Shown here piece by piece: positions 1 to 7,092 of a stretch of 25,592 nucleotides of DNA. Both the position numbers and the translations under genes were made by a program. The stretch spans positions 1 to 25,592 of the forward strand of contig CAZJFS010000050.1 of assembly GCA_964545075.1 (NCBI GenBank), read 5' to 3'. Numbering within the stretch: position 1 is the first letter of the stretch; every line of letters starts with the position of its first letter. The notes under the pieces were generated by a model, which ran no database searches, was not told where the DNA came from, and worked only from the letters and a program-made list of their open reading frames with translations. Origin of the DNA: DAOPXV01 sp035352535. GTDB lineage: Bacteria; Muiribacteriota; UBA9980.

Positions 1-87
1 CGAAGAGTCGGCTGCGATGCGGCCTTTTAATTTAAGGATCACATACTTGCCTTTTTCAATTTTTTCGATTTCAATATCATTAAGCAT
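1..87 (-). CDS. STAS-domain anti-sigma factor antagonist-like protein (5' part only)
   Basis: Only the first 29 codons are in the window; the gene runs off the left edge. The peptide begins MLNDIEIEKIEKGKYVILKL and continues KGRIAADSS. This matches the first two strands and the 'L-x-G-R-[IL]' turn of STAS domains of the SpoIIAA/RsbV type, which bind an RsbW-type kinase and release a sigma factor or partner protein. The start is ATG at 87-85, with GGGAG about 8 nt upstream and a good promoter at 144-172. The serine that would be phosphorylated lies beyond the edge. The window also holds an RsbW-like ATPase domain (15042-16520), but 15 kb away and on a different transcript, so a partnership is only a guess. 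Confidence 0.6.
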   Translation of the reverse strand, partial: MLNDIEIEKIEKGKYVILKLKGRIAADSS

Positions 88-143
88 TTAAACGCTCCCA
101 TTTTTTATAAGCTAAATAACATGCGTTTTTTATTCATGGATCG

Positions 144-172
144 ATTATACACGATTCTTTAAGTTAATTCAA
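144..172 (-). promoter_or_regulatory. sigma-70-type promoter of the STAS gene
   Basis: On the minus strand, TTGAAT (172-167) and TATAAT (149-144) are separated by exactly 17 nt. The predicted transcription start lies about 50 nt before the STAS start codon. It is divergent from the promoter at 225-253. The 204-nt gap 88-291 is fully explained by these two promoters and their leaders. Confidence 0.7.
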
Positions 173-224
173 TACGCCCTCCGATGTAAATTTACACGTA
201 TTTCATTAATAACCATTATGGCGG

Positions 225-253
225 TTGTAAAAAAAAATTGCGTGTGATATAAT
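225..253 (+). promoter_or_regulatory. sigma-70-type promoter of the GDPD gene
   Basis: TTGTAA (225-230), a 17-nt spacer and a perfect TATAAT (248-253). The predicted start, near 260, gives a leader of about 30 nt that carries the GGAGG at 273-277. Confidence 0.7.
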
Positions 254-291
254 CAAAACGAAAATCATAGCCGGAGGCGACTAATCACATC

Positions 292-1254
292 ATGGGAAAA
301 AAGAAAATTTATATCGTGATATTTATATTTTTATTATACCTGTTTTTTAACAACACGTCTTTGTTCGTCAAGCCTGAAGCCTCGAAACCATTACTGCTGG
401 CTCATCGCGGGGTTGCGCAGACTTTCAGTATGGCGGGCATAACTAACGATACCGACACTTCCAAACGCATATTTTCACCCGAGCATCAATACCTGGAAAA
501 TACGATAGCATCCATGGCGGCAGCTTTCAAGTTCGGCGCGGACATCGTCGAACTGGATATTCAGATGACCAAAGAACATAAATTCGCCGTATTTCACGAC
601 GACGTTCTCGCCTATCGTACAAACGGCTGCGGCGTGTTTAAAGAGCACACGATGCAGGAACTCAAAGATCTTGACATCGGTTACGGATACACCGCCGACG
701 GCGGCAAGACGTTCCCGTTTCGCGGCCAGGGCAAGGGATTGATGCCCGATCTGGACGAAGTGTTTAAAAATTTTCCGCAAAATAATTTTCTGATCCATAT
801 CAAGAGCAACGATTCGGCCGAAGGAGAGCTGCTCGCAAAAGTTTTGAGCGTTCAACCGCTGGAACGGCGGAATCGTCTGAGATTTTACGGCGGCGACCGG
901 CCCATGAAAGCATTAAAAGAGAAAATGCCTGAGTTGAAAGTAATGTCGAAAGAAACGCTTATGAATGCGCTGATGGAATATATCGCGATCGGCTGGACCG
1001 GCTATGTTCCAAAATCGTGCAGGGGCGCCTGGCTTCATATTCCCATCAAATACGCGCCGTTGTTGTGGGGCTGGCCTTACAAATTCATGAATCGCATGAA
1101 AAGAGCTGGTACCGAGATCGTTCTCGTCGCGGGCGACGGTAAATTTTCGGAAGGTTTCGACTCGATTGAAGATCTGAAAAAAATACCGGTGAATTTTTCG
1201 GGATATATATGGACGAACCGCATCGATAAAATCGGGCCGGCGGGCCAACGTTGA
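292..1254 (+). CDS. Glycerophosphodiester phosphodiesterase family protein, membrane-anchored
   Basis: A GDPD-type TIM-barrel phosphodiesterase, which splits glycerophosphodiesters into an alcohol and glycerol 3-phosphate in a metal-dependent reaction. The family's active-site signature is present in order: HRG at residues 38-40, ENT at 69-71, E87 and D89 in VELDIQ, and HDD from 102. An uncleaved-looking hydrophobic stretch at residues 6-20, after a KKK start, points to a signal anchor or signal peptide, so the enzyme probably works outside the cytoplasmic membrane. Length (320 aa) is normal for the family. The start is ATG at 292; GGAGG lies 14 nt upstream, which is rather far, but no better start exists. 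It is monocistronic by spacing, since the next gene has its own promoter. The insertion between HRG and ENT (about 28 residues) is longer than in the minimal family members. Substrate not predictable. Confidence 0.88.
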   Translation: MGKKKIYIVIFIFLLYLFFNNTSLFVKPEASKPLLLAHRGVAQTFSMAGITNDTDTSKRIFSPEHQYLENTIASMAAAFKFGADIVELDIQMTKEHKFAVFHDDVLAYRTNGCGVFKEHTMQELKDLDIGYGYTADGGKTFPFRGQGKGLMPDLDEVFKNFPQNNFLIHIKSNDSAEGELLAKVLSVQPLERRNRLRFYGGDRPMKALKEKMPELKVMSKETLMNALMEYIAIGWTGYVPKSCRGAWLHIPIKYAPLLWGWPYKFMNRMKRAGTEIVLVAGDGKFSEGFDSIEDLKKIPVNFSGYIWTNRIDKIGPAGQR

Positions 1255-1265
1255 AAACGCTGCAT

Positions 1266-1294
1266 TTGACATAAGCCAACCGTTCTGTTAGAAT
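1266..1294 (+). promoter_or_regulatory. sigma-70-type promoter of the C45 hydrolase gene
   Basis: Perfect TTGACA (1266-1271), a 17-nt spacer and TAGAAT (1289-1294). It begins only 12 nt after the stop of the GDPD gene, so the downstream gene has its own transcript. Confidence 0.75.
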
Positions 1295-1329
1295 AAAATT
1301 CGTGAAAAATTAATTTTAGTGGAGGTATC

Positions 1330-2571
1330 ATGAAAAAAAAATCGGCGGTTATCGTCGCGTTAATTATTTGCTTTTCACTTGTTTGCGCGTCGTTTTCAGC
1401 ATGCGAAGCCGGGACGTTGAAAATAGACCGGAATATGAAGCTGATAGACGCATTCGAGGGCGGAAGGCTTTTTATAGCCGGCGGAATGAGAATAGTACAA
1501 TTGAACGGCAATTTCAAACAGATGGGCCGGCAGTACGGAATGCTTTTGAAGGGCGATATCAACGCGGTTTACGATTTAATGGTCAATAGGATACTCATCG
1601 GCGAAAAGAAGATTAAATACGAAGAAATACTGGCGTTGGCCAAAACCAGGGAAATGGACCCGCCGGCATACGTCAAGGAAATGATCGCGGGAATGTCCGA
1701 AACCTGCGGACTTACATACGATGAAACCAACATCATCCGCCTCAATCTGATTTATATGGGAACGATGTGCAGCGCGGCCGCGGCTTATTCGGATTATTCG
1801 AAGGATGGAAACGTCGTTTTCGGACGCAATCTCGACCTCGGGAAAGGTCCCGTAACGCTTTTGAAACCATTCACGGTAATCGTCGTCTATAATCCGCTCG
1901 GTACCGGAAAAAACCCGGTTGCCGAGATAACGTACGCGGGCGGGATATACGCTCAAACGCTTTTCAACAGAAGCGGAATGATCCTCGAAATGAATAACGG
2001 CATAGCGTCGCGCCTGCCCGTAAAAGAGGAAAATATTCAAAACGATCCGCTCGCTTACAAAATGTACGATCTTATGTTCGACTGCTTCCGGATCGAAGAA
2101 GTAATAGCCGGGATCAGAAATATTAAGCTCAATTGCGGAATGATGCTTAACGTCGCGGACAGAGTAAGCGCATATTGCTGCGAGATAGCCCCCGAAGGCG
2201 TTTATGTGCGCACTGGCGACAAACCCGGATTTCTGGCCGTGTCCAATCATTTCATTAACCCGGATTGGAAGGGCGGTCTGAAAATCGAAAAAGGACAAAA
2301 GTTTGGAATGACACTCGAACGTCACTCTAACCTGATGAAACAGGGCGACAAGTATAAAGGCTGCTTCGACGCTGAATGCATGATGACGCTTTTCGACCGG
2401 ACCATCCCTCACGGCGGTCCGACATTTCCAGTAAAAAAATCCGTGGACGTACAGACTCTTTATAGCTGCGTTTTCACTCCGGCCGACATGAAATTGTTCG
2501 TCAAAAACCGTGAAACGACGAACTGGCTCGAAATCAGGCTCGGAGAACTTTTCCTTCCAAGGCTCAGATAA
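1330..2571 (+). CDS. C45-family Ntn-hydrolase (acyl-coenzyme A:6-APA acyltransferase-like), exported
   Basis: Related to peptidase family C45 and the isopenicillin N acyltransferase group, autoprocessing amidases that cleave or exchange acyl amides with an N-terminal cysteine. The expected nucleophile is C147, in the context GTMCSAAAA. It is followed by the family's GRNLD motif (residues 165-169) and later by an MNNG segment (about 222). A signal peptide spans residues 1-25; C25 follows F-S-A, so it could be a lipoprotein box, but alanine-x-alanine-type cleavage is also possible. Precursor length, 413 aa, fits an exported family member. GGAGG lies 4 nt before the ATG, and a terminator follows at 2581-2613, so this is a one-gene transcript. 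Substrate unknown; exported homologues are often annotated as acyl-transferases or penicillin acylase-like without proof. Confidence 0.78.
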   Translation: MKKKSAVIVALIICFSLVCASFSACEAGTLKIDRNMKLIDAFEGGRLFIAGGMRIVQLNGNFKQMGRQYGMLLKGDINAVYDLMVNRILIGEKKIKYEEILALAKTREMDPPAYVKEMIAGMSETCGLTYDETNIIRLNLIYMGTMCSAAAAYSDYSKDGNVVFGRNLDLGKGPVTLLKPFTVIVVYNPLGTGKNPVAEITYAGGIYAQTLFNRSGMILEMNNGIASRLPVKEENIQNDPLAYKMYDLMFDCFRIEEVIAGIRNIKLNCGMMLNVADRVSAYCCEIAPEGVYVRTGDKPGFLAVSNHFINPDWKGGLKIEKGQKFGMTLERHSNLMKQGDKYKGCFDAECMMTLFDRTIPHGGPTFPVKKSVDVQTLYSCVFTPADMKLFVKNRETTNWLEIRLGELFLPRLR

Positions 2572-2580
2572 AATTATAAG

Positions 2581-2613
2581 CGCGGTCGTGCCGGTGCGGT
2601 TCGGCCGCGTTTT
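2581..2613 (+). terminator. Intrinsic terminator after the C45 hydrolase gene
   Basis: Arms CGCGGTCG (2581-2588) and CGGCCGCG (2602-2609) form an 8-bp GC-rich stem with one G-U pair and a 13-nt loop. TTTT (2610-2613) and an A/T-rich stretch follow. It begins 10 nt after the stop codon. Confidence 0.75.
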
Positions 2614-2635
2614 AAATATTAGCCCGACGATTTGC

Positions 2636-2664
2636 TTGACAAAGTACGAAGATTATTTTAAAAT
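2636..2664 (+). promoter_or_regulatory. Near-consensus promoter placed for a leaderless transcript
   Basis: TTGACA (2636-2641), a 17-nt spacer and TAAAAT (2659-2664). The ATG of the next gene starts at 2671, 7 nt past the -10 box, which is where transcription should begin. No Shine-Dalgarno can fit in between. The flanks closely resemble those of the promoter at 10129-10157. Confidence 0.75.
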
Positions 2665-2670
2665 TAAAAC

Positions 2671-3114
2671 ATGAAAACACCAAAAATCGTGGGCGTAATC
2701 TTTTCGCTCCTCGGCATCTGTATGTTAATAGGAGATCTTTTCGCTTATAAATCAACGTCCGATTTCATAAACAACTCCGAAAAAACTGAAGGCGTGGTGA
2801 CCGAACTCAAAAGGGTTACGAACAATCTTTATAACAGCGCCAGTTATGAAACATTATACGCGCCCGTCGTTAAATATAAAACCCCCGGCGGAGTGGAGCG
2901 TGAATTCGTTTCTTCCACTTCAAGTTATCCCGCGGCATATTCCGCCGGCGATAAGGTGGAAGTCATTTACGACAAAAGAATCCCTGCCAGCGCTGAAATA
3001 AATTCCTTTTTTTCCATCTGGCTCGTCGTTTTCATACTAACCCTGCTGGGGTCGGTTTTCAGTATAATCGGAACGCTCTTATTAAGAATAAAAGAAGAGA
3101 ATTTTCGCGGCTAA
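2671..3114 (+). CDS. DUF3592 domain-containing membrane protein
   Basis: 147 aa. A first membrane segment lies at about residues 5-25 and a second at about 115-140. Between them is an extracytoplasmic or cytoplasmic beta-rich loop with the DUF3592 pattern: EGVVTEL, APVVKYKTPGG, then Y-x-x-G-D-K-V-E-V-I-Y-D and P-x-S-A-E-I-N. DUF3592 proteins are widespread small membrane proteins of unknown function. The ATG coincides with the predicted transcription start, so translation is probably leaderless. Its TAA stop (3112-3114) interlocks with the TAG stop of the convergent gene at 3111, so the two reading frames share four bases. No terminator lies between them. The family call is firm from the pattern; the role is unknown. 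Confidence 0.8.
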   Translation: MKTPKIVGVIFSLLGICMLIGDLFAYKSTSDFINNSEKTEGVVTELKRVTNNLYNSASYETLYAPVVKYKTPGGVEREFVSSTSSYPAAYSAGDKVEVIYDKRIPASAEINSFFSIWLVVFILTLLGSVFSIIGTLLLRIKEENFRG

Positions 3115-3920
3115 TTCCCGCCAAAATAGTTTTTCCAGAAATTATAAACATATGGGAACGCTTTTGAAAAATATACGGTCATGAAAAACAATGCTAAAAA
3201 TAAAACGACGAAAAATTCAACCGTTTTTTTTGAAAAATTCAACCTCGAAATATTTGCCAAAAGATCTTCATCGAGGTATTTTTGAGTATTAACCGATAAA
3301 TTCATTCTGTCGCCTTTCGGCATCATTATATAAAGAAGAATTATTACGGGCGTGAGTATAATAACGGCGAAAAAAAGCGCCGGATTAAAGATGCCTGTGA
3401 TAAGAAGAAAAACATCGGCCAGCGAAAGGATGACCAGAATTGTAAATGCCGATCTATAAAGGAAGTCCCGTACCGCAAAATCCGCTTTTTTTTCTTTCCA
3501 TGGCTCCAGCGCTTTTTCTTTTTCATCGAGTTTGCGTTTATATGTTTTAAGATTCTGTGATGCCGTTTCAAGCGCCGACGCGAATGAAACAAATGTTTTG
3601 TTAGTGAAAACCTTTGATATCTGCGCAAAATTGACTTTCACGTCACCGTTTTGAAGAAGGAATATCGATTTTTTCCTGTCGGAAATATCGCCAGCCAGAG
3701 CCCCGGATGAACCTGAATTGCCTCTGTCGCATAACTTTTTGGAAGCCAGAACGGCCAGTTCGACCAGTCCCGTGAATTCATTTCTCGAAAATTTATGCAG
3801 CGTTCCAAGCGAGAGAAAGATTGCTTCATCATCTTTTCCGCGGAAAAAAACTTTCGCGCCGGCCGGTCCCGAATAGCCGATTATTGTCGTGTCCTGAAAA
3901 ATTGTCTCTCCCAAATTCAT
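3111..3920 (-). CDS. Membrane protein of unknown function
   Basis: 269 aa, not recognised. The first ~115 residues look like a soluble beta/alpha domain, followed by a short coiled-coil-like stretch rich in K and E (about 118-146). Then come two closely spaced membrane segments (about 158-180 and 185-202), a hydrophilic loop, and a last membrane segment (about 235-253) ending YFGGN. It follows the gene at 3927 after only 6 nt, so the two form an operon. There is little Shine-Dalgarno signal, and translation is probably coupled. The N-terminal sequence (GETIFQDTTIIGYSGPAGAK) has no motif I can name. Its stop overlaps the stop of the convergent DUF3592 gene. Confidence 0.75.
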   Translation of the reverse strand: MNLGETIFQDTTIIGYSGPAGAKVFFRGKDDEAIFLSLGTLHKFSRNEFTGLVELAVLASKKLCDRGNSGSSGALAGDISDRKKSIFLLQNGDVKVNFAQISKVFTNKTFVSFASALETASQNLKTYKRKLDEKEKALEPWKEKKADFAVRDFLYRSAFTILVILSLADVFLLITGIFNPALFFAVIILTPVIILLYIMMPKGDRMNLSVNTQKYLDEDLLANISRLNFSKKTVEFFVVLFLALFFMTVYFSKAFPYVYNFWKNYFGGN

Positions 3921-3926
3921 TTCACT

Positions 3927-4478
3927 TTATATTTTGGTTAAATCAAATGACTCGAAAAAATTCTTGATCTTTTTATTCTCGCTTTCGCCACGCGGGCAAA
4001 AGGCTATGAGCTGGTACATTTTATCTTTTACTATAAAAAAATTCATTTTAATTATTTTATTGTCGGTTGTTTTAATCTTGCACTCTCTGCCGCGGTTATT
4101 TCTGAATTCTATTTTTTCGTTACTTAAAGGCGTTCCTTTAGCCCAGGCTAAAAAATCCGCCGTCATGTTTTCAAGGAATTTGTCCGCGTTGATATTTTCT
4201 ATTGAATTGCCTGGAAATGTGCAATGGGAGACGGTAAATTTAAATCTGAGATTATAGTCATAAGCATTTTGCTTGTATATAGTTGTGCTTCCGAAAAATG
4301 GTATGCTTATGTTTTCTTCAGAGAATTCGATTTCCGTTGGAATAACTATGCTGTATCCGCCTTTATCTGAAGTGAAGGTTTTATAATGAGTCGCGGTTAT
4401 AAAATATTGCGAAAATAATTTTCCGCCGATCATCGCAAGTATTATAATTATTATGTTGAAAAATTTTTGTTTGTCCAT
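3927..4478 (-). CDS. Exported or membrane-anchored protein with a PsbP/Mog1-like domain (tentative)
   Basis: 183 aa with one hydrophobic N-terminal segment (about residues 6-24), acting as signal peptide or anchor, followed by an alpha/beta domain. The layout resembles PsbP/DUF1795-type domains: a 'GGYSIVIP' strand near the start, a middle region with charged helices, and a closing 'FFESFDL' strand-helix. These domains often sit on exported proteins of unknown role. The start is ATG at 4478, with GGAGG 7-8 nt upstream. It heads a two-gene operon with the membrane protein at 3111-3920. The family is suggested by pattern only, and no catalytic residues are evident. Confidence 0.6.
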   Translation of the reverse strand: MDKQKFFNIIIIILAMIGGKLFSQYFITATHYKTFTSDKGGYSIVIPTEIEFSEENISIPFFGSTTIYKQNAYDYNLRFKFTVSHCTFPGNSIENINADKFLENMTADFLAWAKGTPLSNEKIEFRNNRGRECKIKTTDNKIIKMNFFIVKDKMYQLIAFCPRGESENKKIKNFFESFDLTKI

Positions 4479-4516
4479 TATTGGCCTCCATACTTTGAAA
4501 AAAATCGAACGGGTTT

Positions 4517-4545
4517 ATTTTAGCAAATAGTCCATTTCGTGTATT
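4517..4545 (-). promoter_or_regulatory. Possible promoter of the 4478-3111 operon
   Basis: On the minus strand, TAAAAT (4522-4517) is a good -10 box. The hexamer 17 nt upstream, AATACA (4545-4540), is a poor -35. Position relative to the gene start is reasonable. Confidence 0.35.
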
Positions 4546-4562
4546 GTAAAATCCGGACATAT

Positions 4563-5516
4563 TTATCGAAAAAACTCCGGCTCTTTTTTTAGAAACGCTT
4601 CAATTACGCCCTGGATATGACTGGCATCCGTTCCGCAACAACCGCCGAATATTTTTAAACCGTATTCTACGTGTAAGTTTTTCATCAACGCGACGAATTT
4701 ATTTTTATCGTCCGAATGGATTTTATCGCTTTGGTCTAGTTCTTCAGGGCTGAGAGAAGACGCATTTGCCTGAATTCCAAGTAATCTCTTTCCAATTATT
4801 TCCGCGTCAACATTTTTTGATATCAAAGCGCACCGCAAAACGGAAGGATGCACGCAATTTACCATGTAAAACAGCGGTTCGGGTTTTACCGTAAGGTCTA
4901 TTTTCGAAATAGCGTCATTCAAAGATGTTCCATCCAGCAGCTCGCCGTTTGGGCGAATAACGAAACTTATGACGTAATATTTTCCGGTTTCAGCCATAAG
5001 CTTCGATATGCCGATCGCCTCGGAAAGCGTCGGGATCGTTTCCGCTATTAAAAAATCCACGCCGGATTCCGATAATGCTTCGATTTGATATCGATGAAAT
5101 TCATACGCTTCTTCGATCGACAAACCTTCCGCGGGTTTATAAGCATCGCCTTTACATCCGATCAATCCGCCTATAAAAATATTTTTCGCATAGTTTCCGT
5201 AGGATGCGCGGATCTTATTTAAAAATGAAAAACAATCCCTGTTAACATTATTGCAGGAAAAAGGCGACTGTTCTATCCGTTCTTTGTTAGCACGCCATGT
5301 CGGGGTTAAAACGATCATCGGGACATCATAAAATTTCCCGATAGCGAGATATTGCTTATATATTTTTTCTAACGCGTTTTTTCCTTTTTCGTTATAAATA
5401 AGACCGGCATTGAGCAGGAATGGGTCCATATCGATGTTTTCTCTCCGGACTCTTTCCAAGACTGCGCCTTCAGTAAAAAAATATTTTCTTTTTTGTATAA
5501 ATTTACTGAAATTCAT
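4563..5516 (-). CDS. Homocysteine S-methyltransferase family protein
   Basis: 317 aa, the typical length of a single Hcy-binding (Pfam S-methyl_trans) barrel. The enzymes transfer a methyl group from a donor such as S-methylmethionine or a methylated corrinoid to homocysteine, using a zinc held by three cysteines. The expected ligands are present: C221 in VNCVHP and C293/C294 in GGCCGTD. Other family marks are AET at about 158-160 in the barrel core and NASS near 251. The N terminus lacks the usual 'LDGG-x-GT' strand and reads ITEG-like (FFTEGAVLERV), as seen in some family branches. GAGGAG lies 11 nt before the ATG, and a three-codon mini-ORF (ATG TCA GCA TGA) sits in between, with its stop overlapping the start codon. 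No cobalamin or pterin domain is fused. The methyl donor is not predictable. Confidence 0.85.
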   Translation of the reverse strand: MNFSKFIQKRKYFFTEGAVLERVRRENIDMDPFLLNAGLIYNEKGKNALEKIYKQYLAIGKFYDVPMIVLTPTWRANKERIEQSPFSCNNVNRDCFSFLNKIRASYGNYAKNIFIGGLIGCKGDAYKPAEGLSIEEAYEFHRYQIEALSESGVDFLIAETIPTLSEAIGISKLMAETGKYYVISFVIRPNGELLDGTSLNDAISKIDLTVKPEPLFYMVNCVHPSVLRCALISKNVDAEIIGKRLLGIQANASSLSPEELDQSDKIHSDDKNKFVALMKNLHVEYGLKIFGGCCGTDASHIQGVIEAFLKKEPEFFR

Positions 5517-5575
5517 GCTGACATAAACTCCTCGTCAATTTGCGCTTATTTAAAACTAAGCTTTAAATTTAAAAA

Positions 5576-6087
5576 TCAATTTTTTGAAGCGCTTTCAAAT
5601 ACGGTTATCGCTTTTTTATTTTTGTTACGCTGTATTTCTATTTTGAATAAACATTTGAATTTCTCATTTTCAAACGAATAAATTATTATCGTATTCAATT
5701 GATTTTCGATATTTCTTTCTATTGTATATATCTTGTTTTCAAATTTTATGAATCCAACCATTTTTTCACAGCCAAGATTACATTTAATTAATTTGTAGGT
5801 TCCATCTTTTCTTTTTTTGAAAAAATAATTATCTTCTTCCATTAAAGTGCCCTGGGTCGAATAAAATCTGATCTCTTTTTCACCGTCGTTATCGATGTCG
5901 ACCAATGATGTGTAGTAGCGGTTGCCGATATTATTTCCACAAGTTTTTTAACAACGGGTTCTTTCGCGTAATTTGCGATCTTTTTAAAATTGGTTCCGGC
6001 GTCGAGACCTTTCGCGTTAGAATGTGAGATTATTAACATCAATATTATTATAATCGCTAAAATGCCGAGTACGACCTTGTGTTTCAT
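5576..6087 (-). pseudogene. Secreted protein of unknown function, split by a frameshift
   Basis: One gene appears in two frames. The first part starts at ATG 6087 with a clear signal peptide (hydrophobic residues 5-22, then SNAKG) and runs sensibly to VVKKLVE. There the frame must change by one base, around 5931-5950, which includes a run of six T (5944-5949). In the new frame the sequence continues NNIGNRYYTSLVDIDNDG and then EKEIRFYSTQG, to the stop at 5576. Repaired length is about 170 aa. D-I-D-N-D-G followed by E is the calcium-loop/FG-GAP style motif common in secreted proteins. The unshifted first frame ends at 5842 in non-protein-like sequence. This could be a real mutation or an assembly indel; I cannot tell which. 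No family recognised. Confidence 0.6.
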
Positions 6088-6179
6088 AGATCACTCTCTT
6101 TAATTAAATTTTTTATTCAGTCAGTATAAAGTTTATAACCAGTTCTTTTGTTTTTAACATTTAGTTTTCCTCATAATTA

Positions 6180-6926
6180 TTATACGGCGGCCAGCATGTC
6201 CCGCTGGAAAGAGCTTTTATTTTTTTCCATAGCTATTGTCTTTAGTTCTTTGGGCATTTTTTCAATCGCATATCTTAAAGCTGTTCTGGGCATTACTCTT
6301 TTTTTCTTTATTATATAATCGAATATTTCTTTTTGATGTGTGTGGCTGGCCGATTTGAGCATCCAGCCATATCCTTTTTGAACCAGATCGTCCTGATCCA
6401 CAAGCAGGATTTCGGCGATCTCGATAATATCTTTTAAAAATTCGCCTTCTTTTGCTGGTATAATAAGAGATACGGCGGCGGCTCGGCGCATCCATCGATT
6501 ATTTGATCCGGCCCATTCCTTTAAATTTTGTACGTATTCGGGATACATTTCTACGAAAGCGCCAACGATATGATTACAGAGCGTATCACATGACGCCCAG
6601 TTATTAACGAATTTATCCACCCATTTTTCAAATATTTTAAAATCTTCAGGAGTATAATCTTTCCTGATATAATATGACCAGTTACAAGCTATAAATGATT
6701 CTTCCATGTATCCGGACCGCCAAAGTTCTTCGCATAGATTAAAAATATCTTTTTTCTTTTGGTTTTTAATATCGTTAAAATACTCTTTTCCGATTTTGCT
6801 TACAACAGAAGTTTTCATGCCATAGAGCTGAACTTTTTCCTTGAAATATCTTTGACCGGTTTCTCTGGTCTTCTCGTCAATATTTAATGTCAGTTCATGA
6901 CGAAGCTTATCAATTATATTATTCAT
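6180..6926 (-). CDS. DNA alkylation repair protein, AlkD-type HEAT-repeat glycosylase
   Basis: 248 aa, an all-helical HEAT-like protein. The AlkD family excises cationic alkylated bases such as 3-methyl- and 7-methylpurines. Three landmark motifs match: NWASCD (residues 109-114), NRWMRRAA (143-150) and QKGYGWML (183-190). D114, R148 and W188 fall almost exactly where the catalytic residues of Bacillus cereus AlkD lie (D113, R148, W187, from memory of the family). I chose ATG 6926 over an upstream TTG at 6953, because the AAGGAA Shine-Dalgarno lies between them and the residue numbering then matches the family. The RBS-to-ATG distance is long (about 15 nt). A short leader-like ORF of 14 codons with its own GAGG lies downstream, before the 6087 gene. 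Confidence 0.85.
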   Translation of the reverse strand: MNNIIDKLRHELTLNIDEKTRETGQRYFKEKVQLYGMKTSVVSKIGKEYFNDIKNQKKKDIFNLCEELWRSGYMEESFIACNWSYYIRKDYTPEDFKIFEKWVDKFVNNWASCDTLCNHIVGAFVEMYPEYVQNLKEWAGSNNRWMRRAAAVSLIIPAKEGEFLKDIIEIAEILLVDQDDLVQKGYGWMLKSASHTHQKEIFDYIIKKKRVMPRTALRYAIEKMPKELKTIAMEKNKSSFQRDMLAAV

Positions 6927-7020
6927 GTTTTTATTATTAGTTTCCTTTCGCAAAAATATTTATGAAAGCGTGCGTTTCTTAAAAAATGTCGAATTTGGAT
7001 TATGGTAGATTAATCATATC

Positions 7021-7060
7021 AAAAAAAAAATGACCTGTAAATAATTATTTTTAAAGGTCA
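7021..7060 (-). terminator. Intrinsic terminator of the 529-residue protein gene
   Basis: Read on the minus strand, TGACCT and AGGTCA (7060-7031) form the base of a stem with an A/T-rich, partly self-complementary centre. Ten T follow at once (the A-run at 7030-7021). It lies 32 nt after the stop at 7093. Confidence 0.8.
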
Positions 7061-7092
7061 GGGTAGTGATAAGCCGTTTTTTATTAAAGGTA

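Noticed and set aside
5931..5950. Programmed -1 frameshift signal
   Set aside because: The T6/A6 run does not form a proper X-XXY-YYZ slippery site in the reading frame, and no downstream pseudoknot is evident. An indel is simpler.
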